Positions 1-12,775 of a DNA stretch of 64,000 nucleotides are shown one piece after another. Both the position numbers and the translations under genes were made by a program. Origin of the DNA: Litomosoides sigmodontis (lineage: Eukaryota; Nematoda; Chromadorea; Rhabditida; Onchocercidae); NCBI GenBank assembly GCA_963070105.1, contig OY718806.1:269001-333000 (forward strand), read 5' to 3'. Position 1 is the stretch's first letter. Each line of letters starts with the position of its first letter. A model generated the notes under the pieces. That model saw nothing but the letters and a program-made list of their open reading frames with translations, was not told where the DNA came from and did not search any database.

Positions 1-2662
1 TAGATTTCTAATGGTTAATGTCAAACTGATAAAACGTCGTCCAATCTACTATGAGCCTTCTGATATGGCATTCCTTTCGAAATGAATCACTGCTGTTAAT
101 TTTTGCCGATAAAACTGTCTTGTGTTGTAGAGCAGCGGACCGCCAATTTATTACTGCCTTACTACAATTGCCACCCACATTTTGAGACTCAAAATTTACC
201 CAGTGTAATAAATGTAAATTTGAATGATTTTAAGTTTGTGTTGTGTCACTTTATCAAGAAGCATAAAGGAACTACTAGCATAGTGTCGATGGAATCAGGA
301 CAAATAGAACAATGACATTACCGAGCTAGACTGAACAAAGAGTGAAGGGAAATAATGTTAGGTTGCGAGTTTCTCCAGTGAAAAGCTTGCGCAAAGTTGA
401 AAGAATGAAGCAGCGGTCTGTTTGAATATCGAAGAGCCTTTATAAATTTCTTAAATTTGATTTTTTGAATTTAAACGAGCTGACAAAATTCAATGGAGAC
501 CTGACGAAAACTTCCAGCATTTGAGGAAAGAAGTGATAGGAAGTGCTGCTTACAATAGACACAGCAGGATGGACGGATCGAAAGATGCCAAAATGATGCA
601 AGCTTACAGCAGATGGAGAAGAAGAGGTCAAAGGCCCGATGGCCACTTGAGTTAGTCGTTGTTGGTGACGCTGGACGATGACAACAAGATGCTGTTGAAG
701 GAGAAGGAGGAGATGGGAGGGGTTGGAAGGGTGCCGAATAGTAGTGGATGGAAATGAAAGAGATGGAGAGCTCGAACTGACCAACAGTCGTCATTCATCA
801 CCATCATCATCCATGCTCTGTGCCTGCCTGACCTGCGGAGGAAGAACCTATGCGCGACCCATCCATCCATTTTCATTCCATTCCATCCATTCCATCAGCT
901 TAACGACGACGAAGTGGGTTGAGCATACATTGAAGCATGCAATACTACTACTACTACTATAACTACTACTACTACTGACATTATGAACTCCACCATCATT
1001 TAGGGTTACAGTAAAAGGGGTCAGGCTAGTCGCTGTACCTCAGGAGCTTGGGGGACTGAATTAACCGACCGTTCGCGCATTTACCCTTTCGGGGGAAAGG
1101 AGGTTGCAGAGTGCTGGGTAATCGATAAATTTGGAGTTTAGTGGAAGCGGAAAACCGAGAAAACCCCATGCAACAGTAGTAGTAGTAATAGGTGTGTGTG
1201 TCATCGTCACTCCATCATAAGTACCGACCGATGAATAATTCAGAGTCTTGGTTACTCTTTGAACATCTAACACCCGAACAGCGTCTTAGATGAGGCTCAT
1301 CTATGGTTGTCACTGATGTGGTATTGAATAGTTGTTCGAAAATCCGATGAGTTACGAGGGGTGATGAAAAATTCAATGGACGAATTGGCGGGACACGGAA
1401 ACAGTACGGCGGATAGACTGTCAAATGTTGCTTGGCTTTTTTTCATCTTTCGAAAAAGGAACGCTCAGGTGTAATAAAAAATAGTGTGTGATGTGATTCT
1501 GATCCAGCGCGCTGCGTGTACCACTGCGTAAGCCCACTGTCATTTATCAAACAACAGCATGACAGGTAGAGAAGTAATGAGACATGAAATGAAAATGAAA
1601 CAGAAGGACTGCTTGAGAGACAGTTAAGGGAGAGGTTTCTCGGTACCCGTGTGACATCCACCCAAGCTAATGAATGATACGTGGAATTGCCTCGGTTAGC
1701 TAGCACCTTCGCTAGGTAAATGAGGAGGCAGGGGAAGTGGTGAAAGTTCAGCTTCGTGAAAGAAACAATCACAATCAGTGAGGATGAAATAAGTGGATCG
1801 ACGAAAACATATGAGTGCTACAGGCAGTGCTACAAGTGCTTATCCGATGCTAATGTGCCGCTTCTGCAACCCCCTCTTCTCGCTGGAGAAGCGGCGTCTC
1901 GCATACGCCACAGCTCCTGCTCCATCGGCGCAGCACTGTACGATCTCACTGTACAGCGGTGCAGCGCAAAAAAACTGATGCAATTATCAAGTTTTCAATC
2001 ACTGATACAGCCAGCGCCCTCGTCCAAAATGAACATGCTGGTAGCGCGAAACAAATGACTGGTGGCAGTGACACGAGGCACGCCGCGACGTAATGACACG
2101 CTGCAATATCCTTAATCAAGACTCGTGGAAAGAACCTGTATAATAAGAAGCAGCCGCTCGTCACACCGTTGAACTATGCCCATCGCAGGATCATTTGCTT
2201 CGAGGGGAAGGAAGCAGCTAGCCAACATTATCCTCCCCCAACCAAAATGAGAATACACGTGTGAGATTCAAAATTTATCCCCGGAATGCCTCTTAAAAAG
2301 TTGCACTGTGTGAAACTTGTGCTCTCAGCATTCTCTTCAATTCTTTTCTAAATCACTCATTTCTGCTTTGTTATGCATCTCCAACCATCAATCACCGAGT
2401 TACGCAACAGTTTTAGGGAGGATAAACTTCATATGGGCCTTACCAGTGCAGTGATTTTCACCTCGCTCTCATGTACAATGCTTTTGTCATCTGAAGTAGC
2501 GCATCTGAAGATCTTTGAGGCAAAAGCAAAAAACTTAAATAAAGCACTTTTACTTCATGTTGCACGTCACGTCAGTCGATTTCACGCCTCACCAACAGTG
2601 TCAAATTTTCATGTTTCCCGTGCTGCTTCTCATCCGCTTATTCTAGTAGTGATGACGATTGG
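1..2662. other. Spacer with no confident gene
   Basis: I see no exon chain that resembles a known protein. Short ORFs occur on both strands, the longest about 115 codons, but they overlap each other in different frames and have no convincing motif. A CTA/ACT triplet run lies near 940-977, and a GC-richer stretch near 1750-2170 contains an imperfect hairpin reported separately. The right end may hold the promoter or 5' UTR of the bHLH-PAS gene. Confidence 0.5.
1928..1967. other. Imperfect inverted repeat (possible hairpin)
   Basis: GCGCAGCACTGTAC is followed nine bases later by GTACAG and then CGGTGCAGCGC, so the arms pair through a perfect six-base core and continue imperfectly to GCGC ends. 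A run of A follows. It may be a structured RNA precursor or simply chance in a GC-rich patch. No transcript evidence is visible. Confidence 0.25.
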
Positions 2663-5600
2663 ATGGACTTTGCTACAAATTCACCGCTGACGAATCGTAT
2701 TGCTAGCAGCAATAATCATTCTGAAATCGAAAAACGACGACGTGATCGGATGAATGAACTGATGGGGCAACTGGCCGCGTTGATACCCTCAACATTTTGT
2801 CGGAAGCTTGATAAGCTTTCTCTCTTGCGACTGGCACTTGATCACATCAGTACAATAAGTACGAATCTTTCAATAGCGATTTTAATTTAGCCTAAAAACA
2901 TTACATCAAAAGTGACAAGAAATGTTAGTTAGCTTTTCCAGTTGCATCGAAAGTTATGGCATAAAGGAACATGAATATTGCGGAATTTTTTAAAAAACCA
3001 GCTTTAAGAAGTGCAGGATCAAACAGTTTAGTTTTTAGGGATCGCGGATGATAGAGAACTGAATTGCGACTGCTGCGCGAAGCATATAACATTCAGCGAT
3101 TTGCTGGATCTTCTCAAAAATGTTTGAAATTTTTACCTATAAGCTTCTCAGTCTTGCCAGAAGTTTAAAAAATCCGAAGTTTTAAAAGCAAAATGTCGCT
3201 TCCGTTGACAATAGTTAGTTCACTGAAATTTTTTAAAATTAACTTTTTACAGAGCTTGCAACCAAAACTTCCTTCATCCTTACTTAAAGGAAATTCGAAT
3301 TTAAATCGACGTTATTTCCAGAATGTTGAACATTTTATGACTGTGGTCGATGTGTCATCGGGAAAAATTTTATACGCTTCCGATGAAATGCATAAATTTT
3401 TGGGAAAGAATGTTTTCGCTCGGTACTTATAGCTACGATATTAACACCTTTAACTAAAAAATTTAATGTTGGGTAAAACAATGTATATGTTCACTTCTTT
3501 AAAAATATGAAAAGACCGAAAGCGGTAATGAGTGAAAGGATTACTAAGGATTTTACCCCTTTAAGTTCGGTTGAAAAAATTTTAGAAAAAAAAAACTTTT
3601 CAGTGTATACCACAATAATAGCAATAATTATTGTAATTATTACATAATTAACAGGTAATTACAACATACAACAACAACAATTTATTATTATTGTTTATTA
3701 TTATCATTATTATTGTTATTAAATTATTATTGTTATTCGTAATTATAGCAACAACATCAATTATTGATACCAATATAATTGTATAATAATGATTGTTATT
3801 ATGCATAATTTATTAGGCAATAGTGCTTGTTATCATAATACAATCAAAATTGTGGGATAATAATAATTATTCACTATGTAATTACCAATCTATTGTTTTT
3901 TTATATTATTATCCATCATCTGAAATGATTACATTTAATACGGTTAATCAGAAATTGGTATGAAATATTACACCCCGCAGATATAACTGCTTTCAAAAAG
4001 GAAACAACCAGTGTGGAATGCCATGAAAACGCCAAAGTTAGCGACTCAGGTCTAATTTTTTTTAATAGGAATTAAATTATTAAAATTAAAACAGCCATCA
4101 TTTCACTGATCAATTGCCCACTTCTTTTGTGCTGTAAGACAAATGCTTTTTACATGCAAGGATAGTTATACCACTTACAAAATTCAGTTTGTCAAGCAGT
4201 AAGTTCGAGCACGGGGTGTTACAAGCGGAAAACAGAGTGGAAACTAGGCTTGACACGTTCTTTCCCATGTCGCCTGCGCGTTTACGATTTCAAGTATGTT
4301 GTAACTTTTCTGCATGGTACTACTGCATAGTACGGATTGGTATTTCTTTCCAGTCTCTGGAAACTTCTTCGCAGTAAAGGAATTTTAAGTAAAATGCTTA
4401 TAATCATGCTGCAATGGAATACTTGTTATTGCGCTTCATATTATTTGTTGAGTGGAAGCTAATTCAAAAAAGTTATAATTATAGGGATTCGGACCACTCT
4501 AAACAAAATTATGAATATTTCCATTGCTACGGTTCTATACGCCGTGCTGACAAACCAGCTTTGATGATGTTACTTATCAAACTTTTTTCATCACGTAAGC
4601 AGTATTTGAAGTAAGGCAAAAATTAGAGCTTGAAAATACTAAAAAGAAACAGACTTAAAAAATCCACTTTGGATTGAATTTTTCCAACACCCCAAACTTG
4701 GAAATTTTTGGATGCCGGCAAAATTATTGAGGCTGTTTCTTCAATAAATTTTTTGCAGGTATAGAAGAGCGATTTCAGATAACTGTAACGCCAAATGGGC
4801 GGATAATCCGTTGCGGTTCTGGGTATGTGATTTTACAGTTTTCCGAAGCAATATTTTTGTTTTTAATTTTTCCAACAATTAGAATATAGTTCTTACAAAC
4901 ATGACATCCAATTTCGAATCTCCTGCATGTCTGCGCCACCATGACTTTTTAGGCTGCCATGTATCCTAAAACGCCTTCCACAAGATCTTACTGGATGCTA
5001 CTATTACGAGCTTATTCATGAGGGTGATCTGCTTGACGTAGCATATCTTCATAAGCAAGGTTTCTAGTTCTTGCTGTGTTTCATTATGTTATCCAACTTG
5101 CTGCAAACAGGCTTAAGATTTCGTTAGAGACTAGCGAGACCAAAGTTCGAATAAAGCATTTTTTTAATAAAACTAACTAAAATGTTCAAATACTAATATC
5201 TATATATCTATAGCTAACAGAATTGCTGTGACATAATGAAGTGAAGTGAAAACCGGGAAACGGCGGAGTACCACTGAAGTCTCAAGTTCAATTACAAACC
5301 TTGTTAAACAATTTTAGTACTAAGTCAACGTGATACAAAGGAAACAAGTTACAGAATCAGGACTATGAATAAATACTGTATCAAAGTTAATGCTACTTGG
5401 ATACCGTTTACAAATCCGTGGAATCTTAAAACGCAGTTCATCATCATCAATCATCGAAGCAAGTGGGATATTTTCTAATTGTACTAATGAATACATCCAA
5501 TCCGATTATTTCATTGATTTCATGTGCCAACAGCCAGTGATAAACTAGAACAAGAAATGTGTTTCTATTCGAATGAGACAATTTTTTAAAATGCAATCCA

Positions 5601-5969
5601 AACGCATAACAATTCTTTGCAGTTCAATAAGATGCGATGAAGAATCAAGCCCAGAACAGAGTGTCCTAAGGCAACTACTGTCAAATAAGCGCTCTCAAAG
5701 GAATTATCGAGGTATGATATTTCATAAACATCTGGAACCTGATGGCAACCTCGAAAACAAACATCAAGTTCCGGTCTGGGACTAATTTCCCTACTACTAT
5801 TAGTTTTTTTGTTCTATTGTTGAAAAACCTTCGGTCTGATTTCGTCAGACAGAGTGCTACTTATAAACCACTAATCAAGTATTTGATACTTAAATTTGCA
5901 GAAACAACACCCGAACTAGGAGTTTTGGGTGTGGCTCGACTAGGAGAATCTGTTACTGACATATCATGA
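2663..5969 (+). CDS. bHLH-PAS transcription factor, BMAL/Cycle-like
   Basis: Predicted nuclear class II bHLH-PAS protein that would heterodimerise with a class I partner on E-box-type DNA. Exon 1 (2663-2858) carries the bHLH: HSEIEKRRRDRMNELMGQL, then a loop and RKLDKLSLLRLALDHI. The helix 2 start RKLDKL is as in BMAL/Cycle; ARNT has RKPDKL. Phase-compatible exons follow at 3039-3121, 3322-3422 (PAS-A, GKILYASDEMHKFLGKN), 3952-4049 (NWYEILHPADITAFKKE), 4188-4293 (TRSFPCRLR), 4485-4594, 4759-4822, 4953-5059 (PAS-B, PQDLTGCYYYELIHEGDLL), about 5355-5462 (WIPFTNPW), 5623-5711 and 5902-5969 (stop). The junction between 5059 and 5355 is not in phase as I read it, so a small exon may be missed. The product is about 380 residues, shorter than vertebrate BMAL1, with no long transactivation tail. 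The loop between the helices looks about two residues shorter than in BMAL. An upstream first exon cannot be excluded. Confidence 0.85.
3600..3925. repeat. AT-rich low-complexity block in an intron
   Basis: Irregular ATT/TTA/GTT triplets with many short palindromic AT runs fill this stretch between the PAS-A exons ending at 3422 and starting at 3952. No protein-like reading frame is present. It is best read as intronic low-complexity DNA. Confidence 0.7.
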
Positions 5970-6558
5970 TCGGCAAAGCCGTACTACGTGGACCCTAAGT
6001 GTAAACTGATATGCCCGAAAGGAAAAAACCGAAATTCTTAATAGCCACTATTTTTCATTCACATCCCCTAACTTAGCCTTCACTTTATGTTTTTAGGAAT
6101 AAAAATTGCTCTTGTGACTAATAACTTTTCCAAATGCACCTAGAAACTGCAAGACAATAAAAAAGATTTATCAAAGCGTGATGGTGGTAACATCCGGTGA
6201 AAGATATTAAAGAACAAGAAGAAAATGTAGTTTTACAAATAACACCACCAATAAGCAGCCATAGCATGTGATGAAATAAGTCTGAAGGCAATAAATGAAA
6301 CTTCAATTGACGGAACGCATAAAAAAGGCACTGTAAACAGAAAAAACATTATATATATATATTAAATTCAAGTCTAATAACTGTTGAGAACTACTGGAGA
6401 TTTTGGCCTGTCAATCTTCAGGATCTCTCTAGCGATTCATGAAGAAAACAAAAAAGACGAAGTCCCAAAAAAAAAAATCAAAAGCGCTACAGTGATTTTT
6501 GCACGGTTAACAGTGAAAATTTTAAGGCAAAAAGAATGAATTACATAGAGATCGTTTT
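5970..6558. other. Convergent intergenic region (3' UTRs)
   Basis: This lies between the stop of the plus-strand bHLH-PAS gene and the stop of the minus-strand syntaxin gene, so both 3' UTRs should fall here. It contains a short TA run near 6349-6362 and A-rich tracts on both strands. I saw no additional exon. Confidence 0.6.
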
Positions 6559-8987
6559 TCAATGGCATAGAAATGGTATATAAAAGCAAAACAGCATCGA
6601 CCCCGCACAAAATAAAAAAATTATGCAAACGATGATCACGATTAGCAAACACATTTTTTTCTGAAATAAAGTCGGCGACATTTATTTTGAAATCAGAATA
6701 AGCAAAAAGCGGAATGAAATCTCAATTTTCTTTGCAAAAATTTTCCGGATCAATAACCTAAAAAATTGTAATTGTAATACGAACAACCTTTCGGACATTT
6801 GCCCTCATATTTTTAGCTTTGATCATGTTCGTGTGTGCTTTCTGTGCATATTCCACTGCACTTTCAACATTCCGTTCTATATTATTTAGCATTTCACTCT
6901 GAAAAAATCCAAATCATAAATGAAGAAATTTTTAAAATCTGCAAGTTTTCAAGAAAGTTATTGTAACGACAAATCATAATACCTGACTATGGATGAGATT
7001 TGCTAATTCGACGAACAAGCCGTGCAACTCCCTTATACTGCTTTCTAACTTTAAAATATCCTCATGACGTGTTTTCACTTCATTATATAGAGCTTTCTTG
7101 TCCCGTTCTGCCAACATCAACTAAAAATACAAGATGAATTAATTCAATTAGCATGCAGGTTAAATATCTTCATTTATTTGCAAAAAATCATTCACAGTTT
7201 GCACCATGATTTGTTTCAACAAAAGATAAAGTTTAAAAAAAAAAAGCTAACCACTTTTGTATGCTCAAATAATGTTCCTTTTTCGATGATCGCCTCAAGA
7301 TCTTCTTCATTTACTGCGCTGTCAGCTAACGGTAATATTATTTAACAGGTTACAAGTTTTCAGCATTACACTGAACTGAAGCTAAACGTGCATGTAGCAA
7401 AAAAGCAAATAATTTCCAAATACTATAATACTTTGTTTCTACTACAGTAAAACAGGAAATGATAAGAAAAAGAATGAAAGCATACAAATTTTCAAGTACG
7501 ACTGAATTTTCCGTTTGCATTTATCTTTGTATGTTAGTTGTTCATCATTGAATGCGATCAGTAGACCTTGCAGCCTTTTTGTTAGCGTCATCACCTTAAA
7601 ATTTGTTACAATATAGAAAGAAGACCAAGAATTACTTCAAAAGCTTGAGAATAATTACAAAGGCTATTTATACTGGATTATTAAAAGATCACAGATGATT
7701 CCATACACACCAAAAGTTTAAATCGAAAATGTCATATTATACCACCTGATTTCTTCTGATTCGAGCTTCAACGGTTTGAGTATTTTCATCTGCTGATTTG
7801 TCGAATCGCACCTCGACTTCAGCATTTAAACCTTAACATTGACATTAAAAGAAGTTTCAAGAAAAAATTCAGCAAAAAAAAACACTGTCATCAAGTTATC
7901 TGTTGTCAACAATTGTATACACTTACTTTTAAGAGCAGACTCGATTTTATAAAGCATTGTCGTGTAAGAAACCACTGCGTTGTCCAACTGTAGATTCATT
8001 TCTGCAACTTCCATTTCAAATTATTTCACTATTCCAACGATGACAATCCTAACGGGACCAAAAGCTAACTATACATATCAGTGAAGTGATAACTCAAGTT
8101 CTCAAGATGTGTGGGAATAGAACCTTCTACTTTGGAAATTTTAACATGCTATTTTTTACGGTTGTGTTTATTATTGAACATGTTAAAATAATAGGCAAAA
8201 AACTGTTTCCTTGAATCGAGCAATCCACAATCAACTTGGCTCTCCTAAATTGGACAGCACGATGAATTGAAAATCAGAATTATCCACGAAATCTACAACA
8301 TAAACTAGGTTTACCAGGATGATCTCCCGGTTCCACAACAATTTTCCAATGCCAATTTTTAATTTCATCCAATAGCGTTTCCATTCTATTCATATCATTC
8401 ACCAACTCATCCACTTGCGTTAGGAACTTAAAACATGCGATGATTTGAGAATTAAGACAACATCTTGCATTTTTCTTCGAAGCTGAGAGACTCGTGCCTA
8501 ATTTATATATGATGGGAGAGTAAGATTATTTTTTGATCAGTGCTTTAAATGATAAAACCACGGAGAAATTTTCCTATACCGTGTCGACTTTGCTGCTACT
8601 AGCTTTATTTAACAAGTTCGTTTTCTCGGACATATCTGTACATTCTTCGTCCAGCCGTTCTACCAAAGCCGACAAAGATATTTCCTTCTTGGCATTCTGC
8701 AAAAATCTCGCAAAGTTTTATCTGCTTCAGTTTTCAACGTTACTTTATTCCGTGGTGCAACTCAACATTTGCAAACTGAGGAAAATATCCAGGCTATATT
8801 CAATTGACGATTACCATTCTTAATCTCTCTGATGTATACCCCACGTCAGTTTTACCATATAGCTAAGTCGTACTATCAATGTAGCTCCGTTAAGCTAAGC
8901 TCCTGTTAACGAATGAAAAATAGAAACTAATGACGCCAAATTACAAAAGCAACATACCTGCTGCAAATCGGACAGCCTGTCTTTCAT
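6559..8987 (-). CDS. Syntaxin (Qa-SNARE, plasma-membrane type)
   Basis: A Qa-SNARE that would pair with SNAP-25 and synaptobrevin partners in vesicle fusion. Ten exons on the minus strand join with perfect phase into 954 nt (317 residues plus stop): 8958-8987, 8580-8696, 8315-8426, 7927-8001, 7746-7831, 7486-7594, 7252-7325, 6983-7120, 6788-6898 and 6559-6660. The product starts MKDRLSDLQQ, like syntaxin-1. Exons 3-6 give the Habc helices (FLTQVDELVNDMNRM to IQSYLKI). The SNARE motif runs from TRHEDILKLESSIRELHGLF through LIHSQ/SEMLNNIERNVESAV; that Q is the conserved zero-layer glutamine. The last exon encodes a C-terminal anchor (CLLIVIIVCIIFLF). The second exon (39 residues, NAKKEISLSALVERLDEEC) is not something I recognise from syntaxin-1 and lengthens the N-terminus. 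The syntaxin subtype (1-like, 2-like or 4-like) is not settled. Confidence 0.95.
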
Positions 8988-11900
8988 ACTTCAATTCAGA
9001 CCTTAATAATATTTATATTTTGATTTGGAAGTAGTACTGCTAAGAATCTTATATTGACAGCAACTTGTCAACAGACAAATGACAAATGTTTGGTTGATTA
9101 ATTCGGACAATTCTGTGAAATTCATCCAGAGAATTTGTGACAGATAATGTACAACGTCTTTAAACGACCGATAACATTTGTGAGATCGGGAAGCGATGCA
9201 ATTAATGAACTGAAAATTCCCGCGAAATTTAAGCCCTCTACTGGATCACAAAAACGTAACTATTCAACGACAGTAATAGACAACAATACTTGCGGCAGGC
9301 ACCTAACCATGAAACAATGAGCGTCCAAATCGCTACCCCATCATTGCCTGGTTTCCTCCTCCGTTTCTACACTCCTACTTGATGTTTGCGGAACTGAGTG
9401 GGGAGAGGAGAGGGAAGAGAGATGTGCCCGAAGTCGACGGGGTATTTTGTTCCGAATAAGACTAGCGAATTTCCACGGGAACTAAGTGAGTTGTGCTGAA
9501 ACGAAGAGGAAGCAGAGGTGGTAACAGAAAAGCAATATCGGGAAAAAAGGAAAATTCAGTAATATCTCAAAATGGGTAATGAAGTGTGCCATCCGGAATT
9601 GATCGCAAACCTTTCATTGGCATATCCAACTATACTGAGGAGGGTTGCTTCCGGAATGAACAAGTACGGAATCTCTGCTGTTCAGTGGGCATAATTGAAG
9701 TAGTCTCTCGTCAGTTGCTTCATATTTAAAAATGAATTATTGCAAGAGTTTCAAGGCTTTTGCTTTAGAAAAAGACACTACTTGTTCATCTTGCTATGAT
9801 GTATTGTGCTTTCCACAAAGGTCATCATCTATTTCGTCCGTGCATAGAAGTTATTGCCGTGATATGTGCATGTTTCCCTTCATCAGGCGTTTTGAGTGCA
9901 TGGTGTTACAGAATGCTGAAATTGAAGGAGGAAGGGCAAAGGGATGAGGGATAGGTAGGTAGCTTCCTCAAGAAAGTAATCCCTCATTGGTGGCGAGGGA
10001 CGGAGTTAAAAAGAGCAAGGAAAGTTGCTTAGCGTAAGAGAAGAAAAGATTGAAAATAAAACGGAGTTAGTGTGAAAAGATAGTTTGAAGGGTGTGGATG
10101 AGAATAATCACTGATAAAGCTTCAAGTGGGTGAGAGAACGATCACATGTACAATGTGCGCCAGTTTGCAGTTTGCAATAGCGAGCTGAAGTTAAGAATCA
10201 ATGGGCAGTTGGACTTCGTATGATCACTCACTTTGAACTACTACATAAGATAAAGGAGAAAATCTATGAGGAAGGCATGGAGGTAAAACATATCGACTTC
10301 ATTTCGCTTTTCAACAACTTTTCGTCCTCGTGCTCGATGTTTCTCGTCAGTGAAGTTGAAGAGTGAGTTACAAACTTCATCAAAAGAAAGTGGTACTGTT
10401 TAAGTGTACAACATGCGTACAGCAGTGATATTTCCGGATAATTTTCAATAGGCGTATTTGTTTTACCACAAGAGGGATGGTATCGTTTTACGCAAGAGGG
10501 ATGGTATTACACTGATACCATGTTGATTTCACGTTTTACAAGTGATGAATTTCTAAAGGAACAGCTCAAATCCAAGAAAGCGGTGGAAGTGGTGGAAGTG
10601 ATGATTTTGCGAAACGAGTAGGTTCGCCGGAATATTGCTTACATCTAGAATGAATGAAGTGTAACGAGAGAAAATAATTAGAGTAGCTTTACAGGAGGTC
10701 ACTTTAATTTTTTTCCAAAACTACGGCAGTAGCAGAAATATCGACTTGTATTGAACAAAAGCATAGAATTTGGAAGATTTGTTTTGTTAAGCAAAAAAGT
10801 CCTTTGAGTACGTTCACTAAGACAACTGATCTGAGAGGCAATCGATTTGACTGCTTGAAAGTGAACGATTCAGAAAAGAAAGGAGCAACTGTGAGATTAA
10901 GATGCATCATCCATTGATTGCAAGTTAGTGTATGAAAGCGCAGATAAACTTAGCGATTTCGAAGTTAGAATTTAAGAGCAAAGCGTGGGTTGAGATTGCT
11001 GCTGCTTTGCCGCAGATAACGTTGGAGTTGGGGCGGGGACAAAGAAGAAGAACGTAGTCGTTGTTGGGTTGGAGATGCAGCTGTGTCTTCACGATACTTA
11101 GTTGTAACATCTCCTACAGGTGTGCTTAACACATTTATTTCTTCGACCTTATTTCCTGCTTCCTGAAAGCTGGAGTCAGGATAGCTTCTTCTTTCGACGA
11201 ATGAGGGCAGAGGAGGGATGTCTTCCTAGCGCAGTGAAATTCGACAATAATGTAGGAAGGAGGGAGGAGGAGATCGGGGTGCAAGGATGAGGCAGCTGCA
11301 GCAAGTGTAGCTTAGGCCATTGTAAAGCTTGCTTACAACAGATAGCCGTCCTATTCCTATCGACATGCACAGTCGATAACTTTTTAAATTAAATCCGATA
11401 TAAAGCTCATCAAAATTCCTTTGCTCTCATTATCTCCTCCATCATATGATACAGTTCCCCATTTATCACCGATCTTCAATTCCTCGTTATATCATAACCT
11501 CTTGTATAATTCAATAAGATATTTTTCGAATACTTTCCCCTTCATTTTACTTATTGTTTGGTAAACCTGAAGAACGTTTTCAGCAATGTTGATCCTTTCA
11601 ACTTCTAGAAACTGTAAATTCCTACGTTATCGTGCACGATGCTACGGAAGAATGACCAGTCCGTGTAATCTGAAGCAGTAGATTTATCACTACAATTTCA
11701 AGCGATTAGAGAATTTTTTACTGATCGTTACAATTTTTTAACTACAAATTATGATCATTACATATTTTATCCTTTATACTAAACTGACCTAATTGGTGCT
11801 ATAAATTATGGGATGATCACTAAACAATTGTGACCTTCCTTTTTCACATGTCGAATAACTCTAAAATTTCGAAATCAATTTCTGGTAAAATATGTCGCCA

Positions 11901-12775
11901 AACATTGGAAAATTTGTAGTCAGCGTATATCCTACTTTCCATCAATCATATATTATGGAAAAAGTGTCCTCTAATTTAGCAACTGACAAATCTTCAAGAA
12001 AATTTAGGAACAATTTGCGCTCATTGCATGCATTTTTGTGAGGTACATCCTTCGGTTCGGAATGCGTTAGATTCCTTTTTTTTTTTGCTATACATGCGGT
12101 TTCTGTTCATTCAAAAGCTAAAAGTCATGAATCTTTGAGAACCACCTATTAAAATTTTCCATTTTCCCAAAAGAAATTTTTAAATTGGTTGTCTTTCTTT
12201 ACTAGAACAAACTTCGTACGGAATTAGTCAAAATCCAGTTAAGACTTGAATGTTATCAGATCTGCATATATATATAGACTTTGCTGATCTCCTCTATTCC
12301 TCTCTCAATTCATATGTAGTTCCTGTTTACCTTTTGGTTTTTTATTTCTTCCTGGATCAATGAGGATAATAATTAAGAAGACGGAGATGAGAGGATGTTA
12401 TTAATATTGAGAACTATTTGAAATATCGGCAAAGGCTGGAGACGACATTATCGGTTCGCAATTCAGCTCAGGCTCAGGCTAGTCATGATATAGAGACATC
12501 AGTTGTTTTGTTTTCGCGTTGTGTTTGTTTGCCCGGCGATAGTTTTGAAGGGTTGTAGTTAAGAGTGGATGATTTAGCAACGAAATTTTACGAATTAACA
12601 GTGCTGCGTTTCTTGCTTTCAGTTCCTAATCCATCCGTCATTCTCCGCTCCTTCTTTGTTTTCTAGCAGTAAAGTTCAGCAGTGAAAGAGACACTGTGCG
12701 TGTACGCCTACTAAGCTGAAAGGTTGCATGAAGCATTTGTGTCTAAATGTGATTATTATTGTAAGCAATTGTAGC
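8988..12775. other. Long intergenic region between syntaxin and troponin I
   Basis: About 3.8 kb without a recognised gene. It includes the likely syntaxin promoter (next to 8987), three small ORFs at 9147, 9573 and 10230 listed separately or under findings, a short direct repeat of AAGAGGGATGGTAT near 10471-10516, and AT-rich DNA up to the troponin I start, where muscle regulatory sequence would be expected. None of these sites is proven by sequence alone. Confidence 0.5.
9147..9320 (+). CDS. Small ORF, 57 codons, unknown
   Basis: An ATG-initiated ORF begins MYNVFKRPITFVRSGSD and ends HLTMKQ. It lies head to head with the syntaxin gene, about 160 bp from its start codon, so the two could share a promoter. 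After codon 36 there is a possible splice donor (GTAACT), so this could be a first exon instead. Composition is protein-like (KRPITF, KIPAKFKPSTG), but I recognise no family. A chance ORF remains quite possible. Confidence 0.3.
   Translation: MYNVFKRPITFVRSGSDAINELKIPAKFKPSTGSQKRNYSTTVIDNNTCGRHLTMKQ

Noticed and set aside
8533..8823. Plus-strand 96-codon ORF
   Set aside because: It is the antisense shadow of syntaxin exon 2 (8580-8696).
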